Positions 9,631 to 21,877 of a stretch of 64,000 nt of DNA are shown here, piece after piece. Source of the stretch: Pseudeuparius sepicola (lineage: Eukaryota > Arthropoda > Insecta > Coleoptera > Anthribidae). The stretch covers positions 18,075,647 through 18,139,646 of the forward strand of contig OY987298.1 in assembly GCA_963920635.1 (NCBI GenBank), in the 5' to 3' direction. Below the pieces are notes generated by a model. The model had not been told where the DNA came from and did no database searches. It saw only the letters and a list, made by a program, of their open reading frames with translations. Every line of letters starts with the position of its first letter. The stretch's first letter is position 1. The position numbers and the translations under genes are program-made.

Positions 9631-10709
9631 TTGGCGCGCAAACAAGGTTATTTCCACGAAGACACTGTCACCAACACTCAGGGCCGTCTTTTCGCAAATA
9701 GATTCACACCGTCTCTTCATCTCGACCCTTCTCTATAACCACAATATAATACCCACCCTCATAAGTATATGATGTGATTCCAATTTGACACATCCATCGG
9801 ATATCCATACTGCCAGCCTCTTTCCAAAGCCAAAGCCGGATGCCAGAGCAATACCGTTTCATTAACGACGTTACGCTGCCGCTGATTATCCACTCCGGGT
9901 TCTGGCGCAGAACAGAAGGGTGCACGAACGACCGGGCTGAAATCAATCAGCGCGACGGCCGCCATCCCTGCGCCTTTGTGCCCTTAATCTGGTTACGTCG
10001 ACCTCTATCGACTGAATCGACTCCATATCGCGTTAGCCGGTCAGCCGACAGACATGTGTAGGTATAGCCCTCCGTTCCTACAATGGTAAGAATTAAATTT
10101 TATGCAGTCACGTTTATTTGCATGTTCCACAATATGCAATAGTGGCAATTCTATCTCATTGACTTTGCTACAAGTAACTAATTTATTTTTTCACTTTAAA
10201 AATATACGAAAATATAAATCAAGAAAGCTGAACTGTCACATTCAGCACCGCCCCTGTATAGTCGCGTTTGTTTTCCATGGCCCCCTCTACTACTTTACTC
10301 GACAGTTGTTGTATGGTATCACGACAAAAGGACGCGGAGGAATCTAGCCTACATATTTCTTCTCAAAGATTTGTTTATTATATTTTTGTTATATTCTTTA
10401 AAAGTGTTCCAACAAATAATGATTTCGGGTTTGTCTATGAATGAGAACAGACTTTCGGTTCTGTTTCTCCCGGCGAAAATGCTTCAGTCCTTAAGGACTG
10501 TCCATATAATGTGGTTCTACTCACTACTATGTACTCCTTTAGGCGGTTTTTAAGTACCTACCTACTATAACAATAAAACTAAAAAATAAAAAGCCGCATA
10601 TCACAAAAAAATTATATTCCTCAGAAAAATAACAAAAATAAAAAATATGTAAGTATTTTAAATAAACATTATGTAAACAATTTTTTTTTGCATGTGCGTT
10701 GGTTATATA
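9631..10709. other. No recognised feature; moderately GC-rich patch at 9830-10060
   Basis: 9830-10060 is noticeably richer in CpG than its surroundings and is open in several frames on both strands. I cannot match any of the translations. The rest is AT-rich. Confidence 0.4.
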
Positions 10710-10876
10710 CAGTGTATCCACAGATTGAGTTCACCTAAGGTGTAAATAATAGCAAATTTTTGAGTTGAAATTTGAACTTCTGGGGATCAGCCCTGCTTGG
10801 TTTTAAACTAATTTGTTACATAATTTTACTTCCGAAAAATCACGTATGCCTTGGAAATTATGAAGAAACTAATTTT

Positions 10877-11405
10877 CTCCACGACCATTCGTGAGATTTA
10901 TTCGAGATGATTTATTCTTAAATACTTGCTTCTCGAGTGTTTTGCATGTATTTCCAGGATTTTAATATAATTTTTGTAATCTATTGCACATAAATAAACA
11001 ATATAATAATAGGGATACTAATATTTCGTATTAATAATAATAAATCATTGCATTATTTTATATATTTTCATTCCATAACAAGACAATGAATGAATATACG
11101 CTAATCGAACTAAACACAGCTAGAGTGCCATGGATTTCAAGACTGTCAACCTCGCTGTCAACAATAGCGGCGCGGGGGTGCGCGTCATAAAAGTATTTTC
11201 GAACGTGTTTTAAGTTAACTAAAATGAGTGAAAAATCGAGTGATTTTGATATGGAATTTGGTCGTGGAGAAAATACAGTCTGTTACTCGGTTAGAATGAA
11301 AAAATTCGATACTCATGGTTCCTCACGCTCGCTAACTCTCGCGTTCGGAATCTTCCACTCGTATCGAATTTTTTCATTCTAACCTCATTACAGAATCTAC
11401 TATTC
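10877..11405. mobile_element. Insertion within the left arm of the foldback element
   Basis: The right arm runs straight through from GAAACTAATT to AGTAAAGTGCC, while the left arm has about 530 bp at this point. TTCTCCACGACC near 10878 is repeated inverted near 11258-11270 (GGTCGTGGAGAA), so part of the insert has its own terminal-repeat-like pair. Confidence 0.5.
11289..11384. repeat. Perfect 24-bp inverted repeat (hairpin)
   Basis: GGTTAGAATGAAAAAATTCG plus four more bases at 11289-11312 is repeated without mismatch in inverse orientation at 11361-11384 around a 48-nt GC-richer loop. Confidence 0.85.
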
Positions 11406-12091
11406 CACCTTAGTAAAGTGCCTTTTTTGTAGGTTTTTTTTACGGCATTGCGAAATTTCGAAACTCTAGGCCTATTATTTGATTTTTTGGCATGTTTCAC
11501 ACTTTTTTTTAGAAAGGTGCATTTTGTGTAGTTTTTGCATCAAAATGTTTATAAAAAAACTTGTTGACATTGAAAAACTGGATATAGGTGTGAAAATTTT
11601 CAAAAGCCTAAGTCGACTTTAATTTATTTCTGCTAAAAAAATAAAACATAAAAAAATCAAAGTAGACCTAGGCTGTTGGCTGTTGGAATTTTTCACACCT
11701 ATCCAGTTTTTCATTGATAACAAGTTTTCTCAACATTTTGATGTGAAAACTACACAAAATGAATTTTTCTAAAAAAAAGTCGCAAAAATGCCAACAAATC
11801 AAAATAAGTATGTATATCTATAGGAATAGACTTTCGAAATTTCGCAAACCTACTCATTTTTTTCATTTTGAACAAGTTTCCTTAATAACATTTTGCCTTA
11901 AAACCTACAAAAAGGGCACTTTACTGATTTACTGAATTAGTTTCTTTATGATATCCAAAGTGATTTTTCGAAAGTAAAATTATGTCACCAATTAGTTTCA
12001 AACCAAGCAGCGCTGATTTCCAGAAGCTAAAATTTCAACTCGATTTTTTTTTGTTATTTACATTTTATGTGAACTCAATCCGTGGACACTG

Positions 12092-12721
12092 TAGGTTAGA
12101 TAATATTATTAATAATATTCGTATCTATTTTTTATTTATTATTATTTTTTCATTTTATTAGGGTTATTAGGGGGGCCATGGCCCTTATGCCCCCCCCCCC
12201 CCCAAGACCGCGCCTAAAATTTGTAGAGAATTTTGTTATCTACATTTTTCATAATAGATGCAAATATCATTGAAACCATAGGACGCGAGATCTGACTCCA
12301 ATTGACTTTTACTTTTGGGGGGGGGGGGGGGGGGTAGTTATCGAGGAAAGAAAAAGAGTTGAGAAAGGCGTTGAGTTAGAAGTTGACTTATTAGTAGAGT
12401 GCACAAAAATCAGAGAAATATTAGATACATTAATTTGTTGTCGAGTTGCTAATATTTTTAATTTTGCCGAGCTTCCCCCTGTAATTTTTGTTAAAAACGA
12501 TAATAGATCGCATAAGTCTTGATACTTGCAGCATTTTTTCATTTGTTTTGACCATGTTTCAAGGCACACTTTTGATATCTGCTAGGCTTGGGTGGCAGTT
12601 TTGTTGTATTGCCACCTTTTATAAAAAGAAAACCGATTGTTTTTTCTTTCGTAAAATTTTGTATACAGAGGTTTGAAGTAACGCTGAATGACGCCATGGG
12701 ATCAGATTTCTAATAAAAAAA
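12092..12721. other. Spacer with long C- and G-tracts
   Basis: A C-run at about 12190-12203 and a G-run at about 12316-12334 lie about 110 bp apart. They resemble the G/C-tract ends of the hAT-like elements at 27062-27331 and 30490-30566. Nothing else is recognised. Confidence 0.4.
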
Positions 12722-13680
12722 ATCGCTAATAAGGTATTCTGAAAATTGACCATTTTGAAAAATCATAGCTACTTATGTGGTGCCTTTTTCGATCATATTA
12801 GGCATTTTTTTATTTAAAATCTGACACCACAGCGTTAATCAGGACAGACCAGAATCCCCATTTACTAAAGTTGAGCAAAAAATATACAGGGAGTTCCATT
12901 CTGCAAGGTGTCAAAGTTGAGCAAAATAAGAATTTTAAAGGCAACTGGCGAATCCAGTGAGCCATGGAATTACTTCGAATCAGTTGAATGATGAAGAGGA
13001 CCACTCACGTTGTTGCTGCGCAAAGATCCAATAAAACATATACAAATTGCCAACTCAAAATGCTGAATTTAAAAATCGAGAATATCAAAACCACCCCAGG
13101 CATTATAAACAAATTTAGTCTAAAAAATACAGAAGCCTGCCAGTCAGTAAGTCCATATAAGTTCAGGTAGCTGGTGTGCTAAAACAGATAACACACCAAA
13201 AATGTATCGTCTTAGACAGAGACTTTGTTAAGAAAGGTTCAATATATATTTTTTTATTTCTTGGTTGGCATTTTGTAGAATTTTTTTTGTGTTTATTAAT
13301 ATTTTTTTTGATAATTACAGAGAATTTTTGACCCGTATAAAGTTTTATAAAAATTCAGCATTTTGAGATGGTCCAGAGAAAAATACCCTGTATATTTTTG
13401 TATTGAATCTTTGCACTCCAACACTTTGAATGGTCCTGTTGACCATCAAACTGTTTTGAAGTAATTCCATGACACACATGACTTGCCAGATGTCTTTAAA
13501 ATTCCTATTTTGCTCAACTTTAACACCTTGCAGAATGGAACTTCCTGTATATTTTTTGATCAAATTTGACATGTGGGGGTTTTGGTGTGTCCTGATTAAC
13601 GCCGTGGTGTCAGATTTTAAATAAAGAATTGCCTAATATGGTTTTTCGAAAAACGCACCCCTTTAAAAAATCGCAGTAGG
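12722..13680. repeat. Dispersed repeat, copy 2, as a head-to-head pair
   Basis: 12722-13285 is a plus-strand copy of the family that also runs at 63458-64000. 13330-13680 is a minus-strand copy. Together they make an inverted repeat with arms of about 350 bp, for example TGACACCACAGCGTTAATCA near 12820 against its inverse near 13590-13610. A terminal-like CACACTGTATA lies at 13777-13787. No coding capacity. Confidence 0.7.
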
Positions 13681-13787
13681 CCAGGTTTTCGCGGCAATGC
13701 CAAACCAATACTTCGCAAATGATGACCTTTCAGGGACATATCTATGAAAAAATTTCCTAGTTAACATGAAAAACCAGACACACTGTA

Positions 13788-14586
13788 TAAAGCCGAATTT
13801 TTCTCGGCTCTTCATAGATTTCTGTAGTGTTCACAAGCAAACTCAGACACACTGTGGTAGTAGAAATTAGGGAATTTTAGTAAAAATTAGGGAAACTAAA
13901 TGTTTGTTGGGACCTAATATAATATAAATGTGTAATTTCATTTAAACATATTTTTATCATTCAAACATATTTTTGCATGCACAGATAGAAAGAGATACTT
14001 GAATAAAATAAAATTTATTTTAACTCAAACAAATTTGATTCTTGTATATGGCGAACCCTTGACTTACTTTGAATAAAACTTTTGGTTTGTTTCAATTTAA
14101 AAGCAACATTTAATTTGAGACAAATAAAATATTATTTGAAAGGAACTAATCGTTACTGCGATGGAGCTGCTAATGATTTGAATTAAATAAATGATATATT
14201 TCGAAGGAACAAATCTACTGTGGTGGGTTGAAATACTCATTTAGGGTATTCACTCGAATAAAATATTTATTTAAAGTATATAAAGCAACCTTTACCTTAT
14301 AAAAATGTTGTATTGAATGAAACGGAAATTTCATTAGAAAAACATGGTAATGTAATACTATAAAATATTTATTTATAGATACAATTAAAAGAAAACTTAA
14401 TATCTGTTATACAAAACCAAAACTATTACAAAACTTACCAAGGAAAGCCTCATACGTGTCTGCACTTACACTTCCCATATTTACTATTTCTTTCTATCTT
14501 TCTTTCTTTCGAGTGAGATAGCTATAAAAAAAAATAGGTAGATATTATATATCTACTATAAATAAAAATTATTCTTGTTTGCGCTA
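13788..14586. other. No recognised feature
   Basis: AT-rich, with short purine-rich repeats such as AAAATTAGGGA at 13865-13900. No ORF or element boundary was found. Confidence 0.45.
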
Positions 14587-15084
14587 AGTAGAGGAGAAGG
14601 TCCGAATATGGGCACCCCTTTTGATTTTTGCTAACAATTTTTGAAGTTTTGAAAATAATAATCTGCAATTTGGTCTGCTTTTAGTTTAGTCAATTACCAA
14701 CACTTTGTTAAATGTTATATTTTTAACATGTTAGAGGGATCATGGTTTTTGATGTGTCACACTTTTTTTTGTATATTTCTTTGGTTTGAGGTAGAGCGTT
14801 TGGAATATGGGCCCCTAGCAAATTAAGATGAAAAAATCGATGTCTTACAAAGTAAGATGTATTTTACATAATAAAAAACAAAAGTAACACGTTATTGATA
14901 AAAAACGCACACATAAAAATCTTTTTCAACACCTGAACATGCTCATGAGCCCACATATTGCACATCATACGCTAGACCGGGGCCCACGGAAACTTTGGGC
15001 CCCGGCTAGACCCAAACTTCAACTCTTTGATCATTTTCGTTATTGTTTACTGCCTTGATAGCATTAACCACATCATTGGCGTTC

Positions 15085-15693
15085 CAGGTTTCCCAAGTAG
15101 CATTTCAAGTTTTATTATGGCTTGCAAGGTAGCTATAAAACCAGTTTTCAAGGGTATTCCTTAAAGCTATTTTGCCTTCAGAACGTTCTGAAGGCAAAGA
15201 TGAAACGGCCTTAAATCAAAAGTGGATAACTTTATGAAGGTTCTAAGGGTAAAATGATAAAACTGCCATAAAACCTTTTTGCCTTATCTCTGCCTTAGGT
15301 GCCAAGCCTTCAAGGTATCTATAAAACCGTTCATAAAGCTGCTATAAAACCTTCATTAAACTGAGTAGTAAGGCTAAATGGTCTTGAATTGGCAGTGTAA
15401 TTCCTTTTGGTTTTATAATGGATTTGAGAAACCCTGGGAGCTAGGTAATTTGCTTTAAGCTTTCCACAAAGAAGATTTATTTGCCTTCTATGCATATTTC
15501 TGCGTGTCTTCAGGCATTACATATTTAAAAGCGTGTATTATTGGGAATGGCGTTCCAACTTGTGGTTCTAATAAGCGCGAAATACGCGTGATCCGTAACC
15601 CAAATACGCAAACGAAGAAAAGTTTTCTGATGCATTTGCACAAAATACGCACTGAAAATTAAAGCGCCCCAGAAATACATTAGATTTATACAA

Positions 15694-15730
<37 letters not shown>

Positions 15731-16866
15731 TTTTTCAACGCTTTCCCATTTACGGCGACTTAGTTAATTTCATTCCACCGATAAACGCGATATTCATTTT
15801 GTATACCTACCCCGTCCCCAAATAAAAATTATTAATTTTTGGTTATGTGACATAAACGTTGACATGGAATATGACACATCACGCATATCATCAAACAAAA
15901 AATATGTCCGCTTTCACAATAAGTCTATTAGGCAGCGATAAATGATGTTATAAAACCAAATTACCTTATGTGTGCATAAATAAATCCACTTCAAAACCAA
16001 TTATTCTTAATATTGCCTTCCATAAGTCATTCAAAAGGCCAACTTTCATTTGTTCAAGAGTATTTAGTCCTATTTTAGATCTTCAGAACCTTTTGGCTTT
16101 GTATAAGTACGCCACAAAGCTAAATAGTTTTATAGTGCCCTTGACTCGTCTGTTCTGAGTGGCCGCATTCGCATTTATAACCTCAAATTATTTTCATGTG
16201 ATCCTGAGTGGTATGTGTGTGCCTGCCTGGATAAAATAACTTAAGCATCCAGTTATCTAAAAAAGTGGACATAATAATAATTATTACTAAAATGCACTCG
16301 CACTAGCTGATCGCGTCATGTATGCGCTACGTTACGCTATACTGTGCTACTATGGTCAAGATGGCGTTTATATTTATATCAAGATCAAAAGGTTTTAATC
16401 TACCTTCTTGCTAGCACAATAGTTTTATTAGGGACAGTTTATATTCCAATTTGACTTAATGATGCTTTCTGCTTCTCATTAAAAGCAAGCAAAAAGCCTG
16501 ACGTGATGTAGTTTTATAGAAGACTACAAGGACGCTATAAAACCAGTCATTAAAGCAATAATGCTTATTTCCGCCCTAATAAAACTGTCTTTCATTTAAC
16601 ACCGTCTTAAGATCAAGTGGCTTTATAAAGCGCTCTTATTGTCAGGCAAAGATAAAGCATCTATAAGGGCATGAGCACTTCAAGATAAAAAAGCTCTCGA
16701 ATATAGTTTTTGAGGGCTGCTATAAATTTTTATCATAAAACCATTTGGCCTCAAGGAAAGTTTGCATTTATCAGAGCCTTTTTAAAGCTCTTTGGCTTTT
16801 CTAAGTAGCCATAAAACTCTTATAAAACATACTAGAGGCCAATTGGAACTTAAAATGTTACTTGGG
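15085..16866. mobile_element. Nested element rich in CTATAAAACC motifs
   Basis: Ends read TTTCCCAAGTAGCATTT on the left and, inverted, AAACCCAAGTAACATTT on the right. The interior repeatedly contains GCTATAAAACC or ATAAAACC, mostly near both ends. Its terminal repeats and lack of coding suggest a foldback transposon of unknown family. The shared CCCAAGTARCATTT end is the best handle for finding relatives. Confidence 0.45.
15698..15726. repeat. (TA)n microsatellite
   Basis: Uninterrupted TA dinucleotide repeat. Confidence 0.9.
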
Positions 16867-18486
16867 TTTCTTTAAATTTTTAGCTGAAAACTTAAGTTGC
16901 GTTCGTGGCATGGTCGAAATCTAAAAAAAACCGTGTTGTATAGAATTGTTGGCAATGTGGGCCCTGCCCATATTATAGGAACCCTCTAAGGGTCCATATT
17001 AGCAACATTTTCCGATTCAAAAAGGCACCCACGTAACATTTTTTATAGGTCATGTAAGATAATTTCGCTCTAAAGGCAACACAGTTTATTAGAATCATGC
17101 AATAATTACCAACAAAATCTATAATACTATAGCTATATTTATTATAAGGGCCTTACCTTCCAAAGTTTTCACAATCTCACGAATACGTTCCTATAGTCAC
17201 CTATTTACAAATAGCGCAAGAAATGAACCTAGCGATATAATATCTAAAACATTTTGTCAACAAAAGCAAATATTTTGAACCTTCGCACACAGATGAGCGG
17301 GCTGCCTAAATAGTTTTCTTTAGGGGGCCCATATTATATATAGGGCCCATATTCGAACCTTCTGCTCTAGTATATTATTTCCGCAAAAAGCACTTATTTT
17401 TTTAATGAAAAAATAAATTTATTTATATAATAGGTATAGTGTTTACGGAAATAAATACTTATTATTTCTGGCAAATAATTCGCGATCAAAAGAATTGCAT
17501 TTCTATCTGTGTGGGGATCGGGATGGCCATAATAAAAAATAGTCCAGTAAATTTAAGGTTTAATATTGCAATTCATTGGGTAAGAAACATTTTTTTATCC
17601 ATCGACAGTACACCATATAGAAAGCTTAAATCCGAATTTTCGACCATCAGCCTTTTGCAGGTTTTCCGCCATCTTGAATTTTGGAGTAAATTAGTTTTTA
17701 ACGGATAACAGCTGTATTTTTAGTTTTACCAAAAATATAGCCGATACCATTTTTGAAGGAAAAAAGGTGCTCTGCAAATTTGTTCTCTTGACATTTACTT
17801 GAATTTTGCATATATAACAAGTTATAAGAAAATAATCTAGAAAAAAGGGGTTGCAACTTTTTTCACATCCAATATCTTTTTTTCTGCTAACGACAGCGCG
17901 AAATTTTCTTAACAAAAGTTGTTCAATACAAAGGTACCTATGATATTTGTCTGAACAACTTTTTTCTATCAGCAATAGTTTATTTCTGGTAGCGTCTCAA
18001 AGTTAACGCAACATCTCCTTGCACCTCGTAGGGTCCAAGTACCCGCGCTATACCTTGCCGGTACCTTGCAAATTTTCCCAAGTTTTTTTATACCTGACTG
18101 TATTTTGACATATTATTATGTAGAGCATAATAATTATTTGTGTCCGCGTGTCGTAGTTTATGGTACAAGGACGAAAAGTTGAGTTTTTCGGATACGGATG
18201 CGGCCGAGGCGCAGTCGAGACCAGCGAACTACAGGAGTACGAAAAACAACCTTTTCTCCTTGTATCATACAATTTTTTTTTATTCGAATGTGCTTAGATA
18301 CCTATATATAGATACTATCTACTTATTTCAAAAAGTAGAAAATTAAGATCGGAAATGCTACTGTTTATTTTCATTACAATATAAATCTTAGTTACCTATG
18401 AACGTCTAGTTGGTCATGGAACAAAGCAAACTATTGAACTGTCAATGTGTCTGAACAGAAATTCAGTATAGATATGCTTGAACCAC

Positions 18487-18768
18487 GGCCCTCGTAAAAT
18501 AAACTGGACTGCTTTATTATGTCCCACCGAATGGTCGGCCATATTGGGCGCATACGCCATTGGCTGTCAAATGTCAAATGCGGGCCATGGTTGGCCGTTT
18601 TCAAATGTCATTTTGTGTTGCCAACACAAATTTCGCTTTTCTCCTAGATTGCACTCTAAATCCCCATAATGCACACAATATGGTGGCTATCCAGGTGGGC
18701 GCCAGCGCCCTCTGCCGGATGGCTAAAAATTTGTGCCCAATGGCGGTCTAGGTTATTTTACGAGGGCC
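18487..18768. mobile_element. 282-bp MITE in the palindrome loop
   Basis: Terminal inverted repeats GGCCCTCGTAAAATAA at both ends. GC-richer than the arms and without an ORF. Its position exactly at the centre of the palindrome suggests either that it is the original spacer or that it inserted at the axis. Confidence 0.65.
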
Positions 18769-19637
18769 AACGAACGTTCGAGTATACACTGAATTTCTGT
18801 TCAGGTACATTGACAGATCAATAGTTTGCTCTATTCTATGGCCGACTAGAAGTTCATATAGGTAACTAGGATTTATTGCAAGGAAAACTAAACAGTATCA
18901 TCTCTGATCTTAATTTTCTACTTTTTTAAAATAATAATATTGATATGATACACGTACTGCTGCGGTTCGCCAGCCTCGACTGCGCCTCGGCCGGTGAAGT
19001 CTGCATCCGTCCGAAAAACTCAACTTTTCGTCATTGTACCATAAACTACTACGCGTGGACACAATTAATTATTATGCTTTACATAAAGTACAGTCAGGTA
19101 TAAAAAATTTGGGAAATTCTGCAAAGTACAGTCAAGGTAGAGCGCGCGTACTTGGACCCTACGAGGTGCCAGGAGACGTTGCGTTAACTTTGAGACGGTA
19201 CCGGAAATAAACTATTGCTGATAGAAAAAAAGTTGTTCAGACAAATATCATAGGTAATTTTATAGTGAACAACTTTTGTTAAGAAAATGTTGCGCTGTCG
19301 TTAACAGAAAAAAAGATATTAAATGTGAAAAAAGTTGCAACCCCTTTTTTCTCGATTATTTTCTTGTAACTTGTTATATATGCAAAATTCAAGAAAATGA
19401 CAAGAGAACCAATTTGTAGAGCACCCTTTTTCCTTTAAAAATGGTATCGACTATTTTTTGGTAAAATTAAAAATACAGCTGTTATCCACGAAAAACTAAT
19501 TTACCACTAAATTCAAGATGGCGGAAAACCTGCAAAGGGTTACGGGTCGAAAATTCGGATTTAAGCTTTCTATATGATGTACTATCGATGGATAAAAAAA
19601 TTTTTCTTACCCAATGAATTGCATTATTACCCATATA

Positions 19638-21551
19638 CAGTGTGACCCATTTGTTTTGGGGTCAGTCTGTAAAAAGTGTATCAATCGTGCGATTTGGCTG
19701 ATTTTTTTTTTAAATTAAAAAAATTGCCTGGTTCGCATAAAATCCAAAGCCTACTATGACCGTTTTTATGAGCAAAATTTTAAGAAACCATATTAGCGTT
19801 TTTTTTTTGAAAAAATCTGTGTGCGCCAATGGATTGAGCACCCCTCGAAATGGGTATGTACAAAATTTCATCAAAATATTTCAAGTAATAACGATTTTGT
19901 AGAAAAATTAAAAATGCAGCCAAGGTACGTCTTTATTTTCAAAAATTCAAAGTTGGCCATGGAAAATAATTGAATTGCAATAATACAACCTTATGCTTAT
20001 AAACACAAAACATAAAAACAATTAAAATTATAAAATTTTTGTAACTTCTACCAAGCCTCCATTTTCTACAATGCACTTGTCGTTCCTCTTGCGTACATTC
20101 AAAATTACATTTCGTATTTGCTGTGGAGTAATTTCCTCACAACTACGGTTTATCCTAGCTTGCAGTTCTTGTAAATTATGGGGTCTTGACTTATAAACAT
20201 TTTGCTTAAGTGTACCCCAAAGAAAAAAATCTAAAGGAGTTAAGTCCGGAGATCTCGGTGGCCACTCACAGAAAGGACTATTTCGCCCTATCCAACAGTT
20301 TTCAAAATTATTATCTAGCCAGTTTCTGATTAAACGAGCATTATGAATAGGACTGCCATCTAACTGTAACTTTAAATTTAAACGGTATCTTAATGGTAAC
20401 TCATCTAAAGCATTTCTAAATTCAATTTCTAGAAAATTCAAGAAGCCAGCCGCATTCAAATTCCCTTCAAAGAAAAATGGGCCAATTATTCTGTCGCGTA
20501 GTATTCCACACCAAACGTTAATTTTTTGTGAATATTGTCTCCTTGCATTTATTATAAACTCTGGATTTTCAGCTGACCAGTGACGGCAGTTTTGACTTGA
20601 TACTACACCATTTGTAGTAAACGTGGCTTCGTCGGTGAATAAAATTTCATTTAAAAAGTTGCCATTATGGAGATATTCACCTTGCAGCCAATAGCAAAAT
20701 TCTAATCTTCTCTACTCATGTCCTGGTTCCAGGGTGTGCAAAAATTTTGGCTTAAACGGTTTTATTTTGTTTTGTCTCAAACATCTCCTTATACTCTCTC
20801 TGGGTATATGAAGGTCTAAACTAGCCGTTCGAACACTATTTCGAGGATTGTCACTAAAGTATTGCAGAATTTGATTGTTATTTTCAACAAGTCCACGGCG
20901 TCCATTTTGCCTAGTTTTTAATAAATTTTTAGAAATCGATCCAGTTTCATCAAAAATATTGTTTATACGTTGTACAGTACTTCGACTCACTGATCTACCT
21001 GGGTGTCTATTGTTAAATTCGGCCGCAGCTTCTGCTGCCGAGCGCTCGTTGTCGCCCACGAGTCGAACAATTTCTATTTTGTCTCTTATGCTTAAATATT
21101 CCATAATTATGATAATTAATTGTATTGAGCACAAACAATTTCTGAACTCAATTTAGACAGTTTGACACTTAATAAAAGTAAACAATTCAATTATTTTCCA
21201 TGGCCAACTTTGAATTTTTGAAAATAAAGACGTACCTTGGCTGCATTTTTAATTTTTCTACAAAATCGTTATTACTTGAAATATTTTGATGAAATTTTGT
21301 ACATACCCATTTCGAGGGGTGCTCAATCCATTGGCGCACACAGATTTTTTCAAAAAAAAAAACGCTAATATGGTTTCTTAAAATTTTGCTCATAAAAACG
21401 GTCATAGTAGGCTTTGGATTTTATGCGAACCAGGCAATTTTTGTTCAAAATGTGCAGTTCATCGAGCTCTACAATTTAAAAAAAAAATCAGCCAAATCGC
21501 ACGATTGATACACTTTTTACAGACTGACCCCAAAACAAATGGGTCACACTG
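19638..21551 (-). mobile_element. Full-length mariner-type (DD37D) transposon
   Basis: Ends CAGTGTGACCCATTTGTTTT on both sides are flanked by TA. Terminal inverted repeats extend for about 340-370 bp, unusually long for the superfamily, with a ~34-bp gap in the left one. A single transposase gene on the minus strand fills the middle. A deletion derivative lies 326 bp away at 21878-22813. Confidence 0.92.
20028..21134 (-). pseudogene. Mariner-type transposase, one in-frame stop
   Basis: One frame of 368 codons broken only by a TAG at 20712-20714. The start is probably the internal ATG of MEYLSIRDKIEIV (about 21104). The N-terminal half has paired helix-turn-helix motifs (RSAAEAAAEFNNRHPGRSVS, then STVQRI). 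The catalytic triad is FTDEATF (D), QLDGSPIHNAR (D) and RSPDLTPLDFFLWG (D), with 37 residues between the second and third Asp. It would cut and paste the element at TA sites. A single suppressible stop means this copy died recently. Confidence 0.9.
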
Positions 21552-21579
21552 TAAATCCAATTAAATTTACTGTACTAAA

Positions 21580-21850
21580 AGGTTGTTTTTGGTGGCGCTA
21601 CTGGCGAGTCGATCGAACGTGCCGAATTGCTTCGAACTCTGCCGGCGGGACGCCGCCGGTGGCCGGCCGCCGCGCGGCATGATGGCGACGCCGACGGCGC
21701 GGCGTCGCGTCGGCGATCGATCAATATGGCCGCGCGCCCCGCTGCTGGCCCGGCTTTTGCAACCGCCGGTCCGCCCGCGAGCAGCAACGACCTCGCGGCG
21801 AGGGGGCCAACTCAGCGTCCTGCGGCCGCTATACTGGCTATATGACCTAT
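21580..21850. other. GC-rich island between two mariner copies
   Basis: A CpG-dense block (for example GCCGGCGGGACGCCGCCGG, then GGCCGGCCGCCGCGCGG) in AT-rich surroundings. Four frames on two strands are open at once, which reflects composition, not coding. It could be a host promoter or enhancer; no TATA box or splice site could be assigned. Confidence 0.5.
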
Positions 21851-21877
21851 AAAATCCAGTGTTAAGGCACAGACCTA

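Larger units (their letters stand above)
10710..12091. mobile_element. Foldback element with long inverted arms, TA target
   Basis: Ends are CAGTGTATCCACAGATTGAG on the left and, inverted, CAGTGTCCACGGATTGAG on the right, each next to TA. The arms pair at 10710-10876 with 11940-12091, and at 11406-11620 with 11660-11940, meeting near 11640. A block of about 530 bp (10877-11405) is present only in the left arm and is a later insertion. There is no transposase, so this is probably a non-autonomous Tc1/mariner-related element. Confidence 0.7.
14587..17376. mobile_element. 2.8-kb non-autonomous element with imperfect terminal inverted repeats
   Basis: The left end AGGAGAAGGTCCGAATATGG (from about 14591) pairs with the inverted right end (AGCAGAAGGTTCGAATATGG, about 17350-17369). 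The 'ATATGGGCCC' motif recurs just inside each end. No transposase is seen. It encloses a second element at 15085-16866. Confidence 0.5.
17530..21580. repeat. ~2-kb palindrome (arms 17530-18486 and 18769-19635), right arm interrupted by a mariner element
   Basis: Sequence from TGCAATTCATTGGGTAAGAAA at 17567 to GAACCAC at 18486 is repeated inverted from 18769 to about 19629, with arms of roughly 0.9 kb and mostly small differences. The left flank AGTCCAGTAAATTTAA (17540-17556) finds its partner only beyond the mariner element, at 21559-21575 (TTAAATTTACTGTACT). The mariner at 19638-21551 therefore inserted into the right arm later. A small element sits in the loop. Confidence 0.8.

Noticed and set aside
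9840..10061. Possible host exon in a GC-richer patch
   Set aside because: Open on both strands, no match to a known protein and no convincing splice sites.
12309..12569. 86-codon ORF next to the G-tract
   Set aside because: Its end is encoded by the C/G homopolymer (a Pro run) and the rest has no recognisable motif.
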